A DNA stretch of 64,000 nt from Usnea hakonensis. Taxonomy: Eukaryota; Ascomycota; Lecanoromycetes; Lecanorales; Parmeliaceae. The notes beneath the pieces were generated by a model that saw nothing but the letters and a program-made list of their open reading frames with translations, searched no databases and had not been told where the DNA came from. The stretch covers positions 124,001-188,000 of the forward strand of contig BLJB01000317.1 in the NCBI GenBank assembly GCA_013423325.1, given 5' to 3'. Positions 54,126 to 64,000 of the stretch are shown one piece after another; positions within the stretch are counted from its first letter, which is position 1, and each line of letters starts with the position of its first letter. The position numbers were made by a program, and so were the translations under genes.

Positions 54126-55048
54126 CTTCGAATTTGGCATCTGAGGCCCAATCCCAGTGTGGATCCATACCCTACCCAATTAGCTCGTAGCACCCCCCGG
54201 GGGCCTAAAAATCGACTCTCATGCAATGATTCAGCCCAGAGTTATCATACTAGGTGCAATTCCTAGCGGCGCTGGTCTCATAACAGAGTGGTTTTTCTAT
54301 GTTCTGCAGTCCCACGAAATCCTATCCTTGCTACTCGTCAAAAGAACTTGAGAAAAGACAGCGGATTACCCACCGGGAGAACGAATAATATCGTTAGGTA
54401 TCAGCGTTCTTCAATCCGATACTGGCAGTTTTCATTGGGAGCGTGTATTGCGACTTCCCTCACAGAGGTCCTGCGGAAGCTTGAGACTAATAGATTCTTG
54501 AAATCACGCTATAAGCCCGGTCCCTGCCCGGTAAAGTGTGTAAGATACTTTGGGTGCTTGATATACACTTCTAAATTCTCTATATCGATTTCTCATATAC
54601 TCACATTAATTTATCCTATTTGCCACCCATTTTTGAAAAATCAAATCATCCGTTCTAAAACATACCATATCCAGGTTCGTTGATTTTAACGTTTTCGGAA
54701 ATTGTTCTTGTGAGAGTTGAGACAAAAATTGAACCCCATTGAAAGCAAATCAGTCAACCGTTCGAGGCTATCTCGAGCGTACGCGAATGAGTTGCGACTT
54801 TCCCTGGAAGCGTCGAGTCTTCAGTACACTTAACGAGTTTGTCCAGGCCGCACGTCAGGCGATATTTCTTGGGCAGGGTTGTACCAAATCAAAGTCCGGT
54901 CTGCTAAAATCTGCGACAACATTCAGGAACGACAGCTGAGTAGACGCACTTGATGAGCCGTTGCCACAGAGAGGCTACCTTTTGGTAGAGTCATGTAGTC
55001 TCCTACACTACGCATACTGCGGACATAAGTTGATAAGATGATGCCTTG
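54126..55048. other. intergenic, no supported gene
   Basis: Convergent gap between the rhodopsin-like and DHA2 genes. Two short plus-strand frames (54288-54683 and 54739-54939) have no recognisable domain. Sequence near 54580-54720 is AT-rich. Confidence 0.4.
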
Positions 55049-56943
55049 TCACAGTGAAAGCTTTTTCTCCCGCCACCAGAAGGCGCTCAATGTGGCGAAC
55101 CCAAGCAAGGCTACGCACATCGCGAAACCCGCTTGTATACCCGCACTGTAACAATCTTGGACGATTGCGCGAGTTCCAGGAGGAAGCTCCTTGATAAATT
55201 CAAGACTTTGCGCAATGCCTCGAATTATCTGATCGGCCTCTTGGAGTTCGAGAGAAGCGCGAAGTCTTATTCGTAAGACGTTCTGAATGAGGTTGCCGAC
55301 CAAAGAGACACCAACAGCTGCACCGAGAGATCGGAATAGAAAGGCGCATGCTGTGGCTACTGCTTGATCTGCTGCTGACACGTTGGATACTTCAGATACG
55401 TTAGCAATGCAAAATATATTATAAGGATTCACACGCACTTATCGCAATGAGAGACGCTGTTACGGTTACACCTTGTGGTACGAAACTGATAACGGACCCG
55501 ACGTAAATGCTTGCAAGAGAACCGCGCCCAAGCAAAGGCGCCAAAGCGATTGGTAAAGATCCAAGGGTAGCCGCTGTTGCGGCAATTACAGCAAGCCAGT
55601 AGAACTTGCCAGTCTTCTTCAATATGATACCGCCAAGAAGCGTTCCAGCAACACCAGAAATTGCGGCGGGAATGAGACTCGCGCCGGCTTGCGCAGGTGT
55701 CATTTGCAGATTGACCTGGAAAAACAGGGGTAGATAGAATATCAAGGCAGTGAAAGCCGCGTATCCACAAAAGTTCTGGATATAGCATGCAAACAGACCT
55801 TTGTCAAAGATTACATGGCCTGGCGTGAACGGTTCGACGGCAAAACGCGTTTCCACTACTATGAAAGCGATTGACAAAGGTACTGATAGGCACAAAGATC
55901 CTATGGTTAACGGATCACGCCAGGAAACGTTGCTGCCTCGATCAAGGCCGAACAGTAAGCCGAAGATTACCAATATTAGGAGTAGAGCGCCAAGGATGTC
56001 GATACGAGGGAGCTGTTTTCTCCATGGTGTCTCAGACTGTCGTTTCGGAAGGTGAAGCAACAGGCCAACAGAAGCGATTGCGATCAGGCACAGGAAAACC
56101 TGGATGAGAAAAGCCCTAGTACTCATATAAGCACGAAAGCTCCACGCAAGGAGCCTCTGCTTACCATCTCCAACCAATGCTTTGTACAAAAAGTCCACCT
56201 TTGACCAAAACGTTAGCCTATGACCACGTAAGAATCAATATGGACGGAGAGCAGACCAATTGGGCCACCAGAGGTTGAACCCAACGCTCCAATAAGATTT
56301 AAGTAGCCTTGATATGTTCCTCGTTCCCTTAGCGGAACGTAATCAGAGAGAAGGACAGTGACAACGATCAACATGCCGCCCCCTCCAATTCCTTGTATTG
56401 CCTAAAATGATTGTCAATATCGCTGCCGGGGTAGGATTGGAGGCTTTGACCAACCCTAGCGGCAATCAAGCCTCCTATGCTCCTCGTGACGCCGCAGCCA
56501 AGGCTTCCGAGTCCGAACATGGTGTAGGCAAAAAGAAGACAAGGTTTGCGTCCCCAGATATCGCTGAACTTCCCATACAGTGGTTGAGAAGCCGTCATTG
56601 TGAGAAAGTAGGCAGTAGCGATCCACGAGACATTTGTGAGCGCGTTCAAATCGCTACCGATTTCTCCATTGATGGCAGCGACAATGGACTGGTCCAGAAC
56701 GGCTAGAAAGATACCGACTGCAAGAATGGGTAGAAAAGTTTTGACCCTTTTCCTCACTTCTACGACTTCTGGATCTTCAAGGTCCGCTGTCTGCTGGTTC
56801 GACTCGATGTCATTGTCGTTGTCGTCAAGAGACGGGTCTTGGGCGGAAGCATGGCTGTCAGATGCGGGACGTTCCGCTTGATCAGAAGAATTTGTGAGTA
56901 ATGGAGAGCGTTCTGTTGCAGCTAGGCTTGATGGATCCGGCAT
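55049..56943 (-). CDS. MFS drug:H+ antiporter, DHA2 (14-TM) family
   Basis: Five exons, 56943-56455, 56401-56257, 56198-56165, 56115-55439 and 55389-55049, sum to 1686 nt, giving 561 aa. After an acidic cytosolic leader the first helix reads FLPILAVGIFLAVLDQSIVAA, followed by SWIATAYFLTMTASQPLYGK and the motif-A-like GKFSDIWGRKPCLLFAY. Joined exons give RAIQGIGGGGMLIVV and GGPIGGGLFVQSIGWRW (motif C region). The C-terminal half includes RDPLTIGSLCLSVPLSIAF and LLGGIILKKTGKFYWLAVIA, ending in WWREKKLSL. It resembles the multidrug/vacuolar basic amino acid (Vba) transporters. The 34-nt third exon is supported by phase and motif. Substrate unknown; neighbours hint at an accessory membrane/metabolite locus. 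Confidence 0.9.
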
Positions 56944-57899
56944 ACCAGACTCCCTTGAGTATTTTCTCCAACAATTGAGCAATCTAGGGCTAGGAATACT
57001 TGAAGTAGGCAATTGATAGAAGGACAGAGGTATGATATGATATTAGGTAGATGTACAACATACAAGATCTATTGAGACGCGTTTCCCTCAGGCGCTAGAG
57101 TGGACGTCTTGCCGAGGAAGTGGCTTGCCACCAATCCCAACAGGGTTAGCTTATTGCCTCCAAGCAAGGTAACTTTTCTTCCGTAGCAGAAATCCATCCA
57201 TCTTCCATACTTACCATTGATTCCTATCACCAGAGTACTGACTAAAGTAAGGCACAGTACCTTAGTGTCTTGACGTATTAAAGTGTGCTACGAGTACAGC
57301 CGATGCTAAGGCTAGATCCCAGCAACGCCGTACTCGGACCTCGATATCACCTACCTTACCTACCTACCTTACCTTATTTTGGCCTAATAAATCGGAGCCA
57401 CCAGCGTCAATGATTAATCTAATTCGTTCACTAGATTCAGCTGAAATCCTTTTGCTACATCATACCTACTTTATTACAAACGAATTAAAAAATGGTGTAC
57501 TACATACTTTACTGATATTGTCCTAGTGCTTATTCTGCATGCCAATCGATTGTCTTGGCCTTGAACATTATTGATGAACATTATAGCTGCTTCATCTAGA
57601 GTAGAGTATTAGATTGCGCAATTGCATTCGCTTCCTCGCACGTGGCTGATCCTAAGTCGACGGCACGTACCTATCTTGCAATCTACGATAGGTTCTGCGT
57701 CGGCACTTCTTCATTGCGGCATGGTCCATCTAAATCATACCACCATTTCGCTCTTTGTTGATAGTAGTATTTCTTAACATGGAGCTGTCTCCCTATCTAA
57801 TGGATTTCGTCTTCTTCTCCTTCTTTTCTTCGCATATGCAAAAGCCTCCATTTACATTTCTCTGGCCCTCTTTTCGCAGCGCTTGACGCGTGCTATACC
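56944..57899. other. divergent intergenic region with TACC-rich patch
   Basis: Promoter region between divergent membrane-protein genes. It includes tacctaccttacctacctacc-like sequence around 57350-57376. No ORF supported. Confidence 0.45.
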
Positions 57900-59089
57900 A
57901 TGTATGATTCACTTTCGGTGGAGAGCTTGAATGTTCGTATCTTCTCTCTGGAGCTATGAATTTGCCGTCTCATGTTGTGCTGAAATAATACAGGCTCTCC
58001 TATGGACCCTCACCACCGTTGCCATTCTGTTGTCTGCTGGCCGATTCACCATTCGCTATATCACCGCCTCAAGATTCTATTGGGATGACGCTTCGCATCT
58101 CCTATCTTTGGTTCTTCTCATAGCCCTTGCCGGCACATATACTGCTGGCTTCCCATACTCGGCTCGAATCGCAAGAATAGGTCTGAAGAAAGAACCCGCT
58201 CCGCCTCTTACGGATCCCTTCTATCATACCTACCTGCAACTCAGAGTAGTTGTAACCCTGCTAGTCTTCATGGTTCTATGGACAGTAAAGGCGACATTCT
58301 TAATCTTCTACCGACTCCTCTTCGAAGTGTCCACCACTTTTATCCGAGTGTGGTGGGTGGCAGTTGCCTTCAGCTTCGCCTCTTTTTGGGTATGCATCGG
58401 CAGCACGTTTACCATTTGCGGATCTGCGAAAGACCTGTATAATTTCAGTATGCAACTGACCTGCCAATCTTGGACCTTTCCACTGACGACTCGCAGAAAA
58501 GTGCAGCTCGCCGCAAGCAGTACACAACATCCGGGCTACTTACAAGTACTGGTGTGCTCTCAACGTTGCGTCAGACGTTGTTGGTACGTCTCTCCTTCCC
58601 CCAGATCCTTGCTTCGATAAGCTGACCTCCATAGTCATCGTGTTGCCTCTTTTCATGCTCTGGGGTCTCCAGCTACGTCAATCACAGAAAGTCGTTCTTG
58701 CCGGGATCTTCTCTCTTGGCTCCGTAGTCGCCGTTTTCGACATCCTTCGCACAGTCGAGTCTCTTGAGTCGGGTACTTTCTCCGGTGTTGCGCTCTGGTC
58801 GAGTCTCGAAGTCACCATCGCGGTCATAGTGGCATCTTTACCGCTCTACAGAGTCCTGCTCACCCCCAAGGGAAGGCAGAGTTTGGTATCCCGCAATCTC
58901 CTGGGTCGTTACAGAAACATGAGCCCTGAGCAAACCGCAGCCGAGAGGAAAGCTTCTGAGGATACGAGTTCGCGACCTAGTGGGCCTTCGGTCACTACGT
59001 ATCGAGACAACCTCGAAATACAGGATTTGGCATCACCAAAATTGGGAGCGCGAGGCCAGCATCTTCCACATGCTTATCTAGCAAATTAG
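57900..59089 (+). CDS. second rhodopsin-like (PF20684-type) membrane protein
   Basis: Exons 57900-57932, 57994-58447, 58497-58583 and 58635-59089 sum to 1029 nt, giving 342 aa. The first intron uses a GTTCGT donor. If it is not used, the ATG at 57931 gives a continuous frame with a longer, less family-like N-terminus. Landmarks: GRFTIRYITASRFYWDDASH, VLWTVKATFLIFYRLLFEVS, YKYWCALNVASDVVVIVLPL and LWSSLEVTIAVIVASLPLYR. The W-D-D after helix 1 and the WSSLEV/ASLPLYR block near helix 7 are hallmarks shared with the neighbour at 52.6 kb, but overall the two are diverged, so they are not a recent duplication. The tail is polar with Ser/Thr clusters. Function unknown; possibly a surface receptor. 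Confidence 0.83.
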
Positions 59090-61030
59090 TGCCTCCAACG
59101 TCTGAGCATCAGGCATCAAACTCTTATTCGACTTGAAGTGGTGCGGGTTTACATAGAAAGACACTATGTATATATCCAAACGGAATGTCTTTGACACTAG
59201 CTACACATTACAATGTCATGATTCTATATATATACTAGAAAGGCATAGCGAAGGTTAGATTACGGGGTAGAAAATCCAAGAACGTCTTTAATCTACGCGC
59301 TAGCGCTAGCCTAATTGGATCTCTACTATTATAGCTAGTGGAATTAGATAGCGCTTAATATTATTTTATTTATATAGTCTTAGTATTATCTTAGTATTTA
59401 CTTACTTCTACGATTTACTTCTTAGTATTATTTACTTAGAAGAATTAATTTACTTTATTACTCTAGAGTTCTCTACTAATATATCGTATTATTTAATAGT
59501 AATATCTATATTTTACTTAAATCTTCGCTTAAAATATATATTATTTCTTAATTCTATTATAGTACTAGATAATCTATATTACTATTAGTATATATAAAGA
59601 GCTAAGCGTTAAGACTTAATCGACTAATTAAAAAATCGGTTTTATTTTCTATATAAGACTCTTAGCGCTAATTAAGTATAGCGAAAAAAGTGGCCGCGAC
59701 TACTAAAACTCCCTTTTTTACTAAAAAAATTTATAATTTCTATAATTATAGAGCGTTATTTACGCTTTCTAATAATATAAAAATTATTAAAATCGGTTAA
59801 GTATACGTGCCTATATAATTTTTTGAAAAATTTACTTCCCGGAGGGCCCCCGAAGAAAGGGGGGTTCTAGGGGGTCTCCCCCTAGAAATTAAAAAAGTAA
59901 ATAGTATTCACTAATAAAGCTATTTAATCCCCTAGAGAACTTTCACACCAGAAATAATTTTTAAATAAAACTATTATTTAGGACCTCTAAATCGTTGATA
60001 ACCGAGTATTACGAAAATTTTTCGTGGGCCTATACTTGTATAGAATAAAAGATAACGGTATTTACCTATAGCCGAGATTTGTCCGGGGGAGCTAATCCGA
60101 AGGTGCTCAGAGTGTTTGGCGCGTCTGAGGCAACTCGAATCCCTTACGGAGTATGCCATGAACAGAAGTAGGGCAACTGTATTCGCTTACCTTCTATTCT
60201 GTCGGTAGCATCACGCCGCGATCTTACCTCAGATCTTAGCATTGCGTACCTGCTCTAGAAGGCCGAACGAGCTCCGCTTCATGTGGCTGCTTATGGCTTG
60301 TTTGCGGCGCAGGAACCGTGGTATTGATATACAACAGGTGGCATTCGCCAGATCCTTCCCCCATGCTCGTGCCGATGTTCCTCTGTGATGGAATGGCGGT
60401 AGTCTGTCCATATCACTCATTCAAAACAGTGTAAGCCGATAAAACCACTTTCCATCTCTTCTTATCGTAAAACGGTAGATCCATCTTTGACAATTTCTCA
60501 AATGCTTATTATATAAGGTCCATGATCTGTCATTACTTCTTTCAATCCAAGGCTTTGATAGCATGAAGTGAGCTATATCATTGCGGGTATCGTGGCCTGA
60601 GACGCCGTAGCTGGGAGCCTGTCATTGCTCTGGACTAGATCAGACTGATGCGTCAGCGTTGCTCGTCTAGATTTCTTGGTAGGCTGATGTCTATGGTGGT
60701 ACTCTAGCCTTCCATCACCTTCTAGATAAGATGCAATACAATTTCAACCTACTAAGTAAGTACGTAATAAATAGCGTATGGAATCCAACGCTACATACCT
60801 TATTTCCTTTAGCTGTAACATCCTTCCGTAACGTGGTATTTTGAAACACGCATCCTTGTAGATTATGCAAGGACGACCCGCATATTCCCCACCCAGAACC
60901 TTGGCAAGCTTCGTTTGTATACCTAACGCATCATCTTCGTGTAACACATTCCTCGGGCCTATATATAGGTCTTTTTCTTTCCCCCTGTCCATCTGCAAAT
61001 CTGCAAACCCTTCAGGGCCGTGGAAAGGAT
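59090..61030. other. 1.9-kb region with RIP-like AT-rich block
   Basis: No gene. Bases 59270-60070 are extremely AT-rich with CpG retained but CpA/TpG scarce, as expected after repeat-induced point mutation. A GC-rich hairpin is embedded at 59865-59887. The part after 60200 has normal composition and presumably contains the promoter of the transcription-factor gene. Confidence 0.6.
59865..59887. repeat. perfect GC-rich hairpin in AT-rich DNA
   Basis: ttctaggggg at 59865-59874 and its exact reverse complement ccccctagaa at 59878-59887 are separated by three bases. A GC-rich stretch (ggagggcccccgaagaaagg) lies just upstream. Nearly everything within several hundred bases is AT-rich. Confidence 0.9.
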
Positions 61031-63929
61031 ATGCCATCTGCCAAGGCTGCGGACCAAATGCTCCCAGAGGCCTCCCCAGTTGCATCCAAATGCTCCAGGA
61101 ATCGCTCTAAAGCTTCGTGTGAGAACTGTTATCGTCGAAAACAAAAGGTATGTCAAACATCAAGAGCGGCTGCCTGTGAAGGTTCGTGTCCAGAAGGGCC
61201 GTGGCGGGTCTCCCCGCCGACGCTTCTAAGCGAGGGGATCCACTTCTACCTTACCTAGATAATACAAGTATACCTACTTAGTCAATCAAGTTTGGCTGTA
61301 TATCTCTATGCATGCACTTCAAGGCATACGGAGAGTACATTAATATTGACCATCCTCTGACCTTAGTGCGACCGAAAATGGCCATGCAGTCACTGCTTGG
61401 ACCGCAAAGTGGGCTACACATGCCATTATTCAACTCACGATAATGCCTCTAAACGTACGGCGAAAGCAACAGCGACTTCAAAGGCGAAACTTCAGGCGCA
61501 AAAGCAGCAAAAAAACCAGAGCCCACGGGAGTATGTTCATCAATGCTTCTTCATTTTGTGCCCCATACCTTTGGCACTTGTCGCTGACTTCTAGTAGTGT
61601 CGAAGCTACAAACAATCACAATCCTGACGAGGACGGATCATCCACTAATCGATCAACCACGGGACCCTCTTCTCCTTTCACATCTTCGGCCTCCTCATCG
61701 GTACCCTTGGATGCGCAGGAGAAAGATCTCAACCACTTGGGCTATCTACATCACAACGCGGATAACCTGCTGGGGTATCTGAAACATGTTAGGCCAAATC
61801 GTTCAGCGTGTCACTTGTCAACACTGACTTGGCTTTTCTGAACAGATGCAGATCCTGGATGTTGAGGATGAGCAAATCAGCACAGCCATGACTGGCACAA
61901 ACGGCTTTACCATCGACGCGGAGATCACGGAAATATTGAAGAAAATGCCGCCTCGTCCAGTCACAGATATACTAATACAGCACTTTTTCAGCGACGCAAA
62001 TTGGATATATGAGATGGTCTATGCCACAACTTTCACGGAGCGCTACAACGAATGGTGGGCTGCGCCATGCCAATCTGTCGACGATATTCAATTTGCTACG
62101 CTACTGCTCCGGCTTTGCTCCTACACCGCCCAATTCTTGCCGTCCCAGAATTACACGGCCGATACCATCTTGGGCAAATCGCTGTCTGCCATTCGCGAGC
62201 AATGCCACGCCACAGCCATTTCGCTCGCTGACACTCCCATCATGAACGAAGGCTTACCATCAATTACCCGAATCCATGAGCACTTCTTCCACGCTTGCTA
62301 TCTGAAAAACCAGGGGTCAATGAAAGAGAGCTGGAACAAATTAAGCAAAGCTATACATGAAGCGCATGAGCTGGGAATACATCTGGATTCTAGGAAACAC
62401 AATGGCAGGTCGGTCTCCGAGTACGATATCGAAATGGGCAAGAGAACCTACTGGAACTTATGGCTGTGGGACAAGTACGTTAATTCCCTTCTTCACCAAC
62501 TGAACTCCCTGCTTTGGCCTTCAATTTGTATATCAGGAGCATTGTACGGGTTCTGCTCTAGGTACGTTACCACGAACCACCTGAATGCTGAATTGTTGAT
62601 CACAGGTTCATGTCCGTTGTCTTAGGCCGATGGCCATTGATTCCAGACCAACGCTGTACCGTATCGTTACCCCAATATGTGTTTGGGACACCCGATGTGT
62701 CTCACGAGGATGCGCCAAACATATTCTCTGAACGTAGGCTTCAGATAGACCTCGCCAAAATTGCCTCCAGCATATTGTCCTCGAACAATGGGAAACCGTG
62801 CATAGAACCTGCTACCATTGACAAGAATATGGAAATGTTGAAAGTGGATTTAATTGAAAAGCTACCTCCGGCTTTCAGATTAGACGACCCTGATGAGAAG
62901 TGGGATGAGCAGCTGCCTCATCTCGGGAGGCAGAGACAGATGTTCAGAATCAGTGTGTTTGCCACCATCTGTATGCTGCTGAGGCCAATGGTTATCATAC
63001 CAGCCAGCGCAGTCCGAGCCTTGTCGGCCTCCGACCGAAAACTTGTCGTCAAGCACCGTGGGTCGCTCATCAAAGCTGCTATGGAAGTGCTGGATAGCGT
63101 CGCAACACTGCACTCGCTTATGGGCGGTAGACAGAACAGGTTTTTCTTATTGAGCTTCTTCACCTTCGAACCATCAGTCTTGATCGGGATATACTTGATG
63201 ACACCAAGATTCGGGGCGAAAGAAGGCAGACAAAGCTTGTTCGCATCGAAGTCCGTTCGCGGTATGGCAGCTCAGGAACGAGACATGTGGAAAGCCGGAT
63301 TTCTGAAGATGCAAGAGGCTTTTACACGACTGAAAACGCTGAGTGAGGTTAGCTCAATCGCGAGGACTGCGCTCAGAGTGCTTGAGAAGATGCTGGTGAT
63401 GATCGAGAAAAGCGAGACCGCAAGATCCTTCAGAGGAGAAGCTGAGAGCATGACTACTTCGTCCTCTTCGAGGTCTCGATCGCCAAGTCCATTTGCCGGC
63501 CACAGCAGGACTGTTACACCCTCGCAGCCATCAGAAATCTTCCCCAGTAGTACTGAAGGCTTTTCCGTTTCATCCTTTTCCGGCCAGCATGACTCTGAAG
63601 GTTTTGACAATCCGATCACGCCACCGTTCTCATATGCTTATTCACAGGCCCAAGATGACTCGTCACTAACCAACGATACTCACAATGATGACTTCAAGGA
63701 CCAGAACGGCGCATACGACAATCCTATGGATTGGGACTTGAACTTCAGCAATGACATGGTGACCAACAGTTTCCCTTTCTCGAACGCCGCCGCTGAACTA
63801 TCTTGGCATGGAGTCACAGCTCAGACTGCAGCCGCTGATTCGTCACTCATGGTTGCCAATAATTTTGCCCCAGGCATTGCAATGGGCCAGGACTTCGATT
63901 GGAGTTGGATGAGTGATATTAGACAGTAG
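61031..63929 (+). CDS. Zn2Cys6 binuclear-cluster transcription factor
   Basis: Five exons, 61031-61147, 61367-61530, 61595-61787, 61846-62474 and 62606-63929, sum to 2427 nt, giving 808 aa. The zinc cluster spans the first intron with spacing Cys30-x2-Cys33-x6-Cys40-x5-Cys46-x2-Cys49-x8-Cys58 (SCENCYRRKQKC then WPCSHCLDRKVGYTC). A Ser/Thr-rich linker follows, then the fungal-specific transcription-factor domain with CYLKNQGSMKESWNKLSKAI, EAHELGIHLDSRK and EMGKRTYWNLWLWDKFMSVV. The C-terminus is acidic, rich in Asn/Asp/Phe and probably activating (NPMDWDLNFSNDM, DFDWSWM). The first intron (219 nt) and the fourth (131 nt) are longer than usual here; an inner exon in the fourth would bring a stop. 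Target genes are unknown; adjacency to the transporter/rhodopsin group is suggestive only. Confidence 0.9.
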
Positions 63930-64000
63930 ATTAGAGGTAGTAGAGTAATTGTTAGATATATAAATCAATATTCTATCAAGAGATAAACATAAATACTTAT
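63930..64000 (+). other. 3' flank of the transcription-factor gene
   Basis: AT-rich trailing sequence, probably 3' UTR. No hexamer was confidently assigned as polyadenylation signal. Confidence 0.4.

Noticed and set aside
62475..62605. Possible inner exon in intron 4 of the Zn2Cys6 gene
   Set aside because: Including it brings an in-frame TAG; removing the whole interval restores LWDKFMSVVLGRWP.

Overview
The window is nuclear DNA of a filamentous ascomycete (Pezizomycotina). The evidence is short spliceosomal introns (about 41-60 nt, GT donors, CTAAC/CTGAC branch sites, YAG acceptors), fungal-specific families (HET domain, Zn2Cys6 factor, rhodopsin-like PF20684-type membrane proteins, DAL5-type and DHA2 MFS transporters, dynactin Arp10) and AT-rich stretches that look mutated by RIP. 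I cannot fix the class; Leotiomycetes or Dothideomycetes are both possible. Exon models were built by hand. For almost every multi-exon gene the summed exon length is an exact multiple of three and the junctions restore family motifs.

Region 1 (1-10 kb) is housekeeping: RPS0 (cut by the window start), a divergent mitochondrial uS15m gene, a large disordered nuclear-type protein and the rRNA helicase SPB4. Region 2 (10-28 kb) is accessory and partly decayed: an ankyrin-repeat STAND-like gene with three nonsense codons but clean introns, a DAL5-family transporter, a PQQ sugar-dehydrogenase (AA12-like) gene with frameshifts, an Hsp70-like ATPase divergent from an AIG1-like GTPase, and an orphan fungal protein. 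Region 3 (28-34 kb) is mostly housekeeping again: DGK1, a conserved unknown and Arp10.

Region 4 (34-42 kb) holds a secreted HEXXH peptidase-like protein, a 2-kb AT-rich island with a degenerate minisatellite, a mucin-like secreted protein and a small NEK-like kinase. Region 5 (42-47 kb) has a GEN1/Yen1-type Holliday-junction nuclease, whose 14-nt first exon is joined by a GC-AG intron, and the tRNA pseudouridine synthase DEG1/PUS3. Region 6 (47-64 kb) is accessory: a membrane-anchored HET protein, an assembly gap inside poly-C, two rhodopsin-like membrane proteins flanking a DHA2 drug transporter, a RIP-like AT-rich block with a GC-rich hairpin, and a Zn2Cys6 transcription factor.

The most interesting stretch is 12-27 kb, where families linked to fungal allorecognition and NLR-like repertoires sit together, some intact and some relics. 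No tRNA, rRNA, CRISPR array or intact transposon was recognised.
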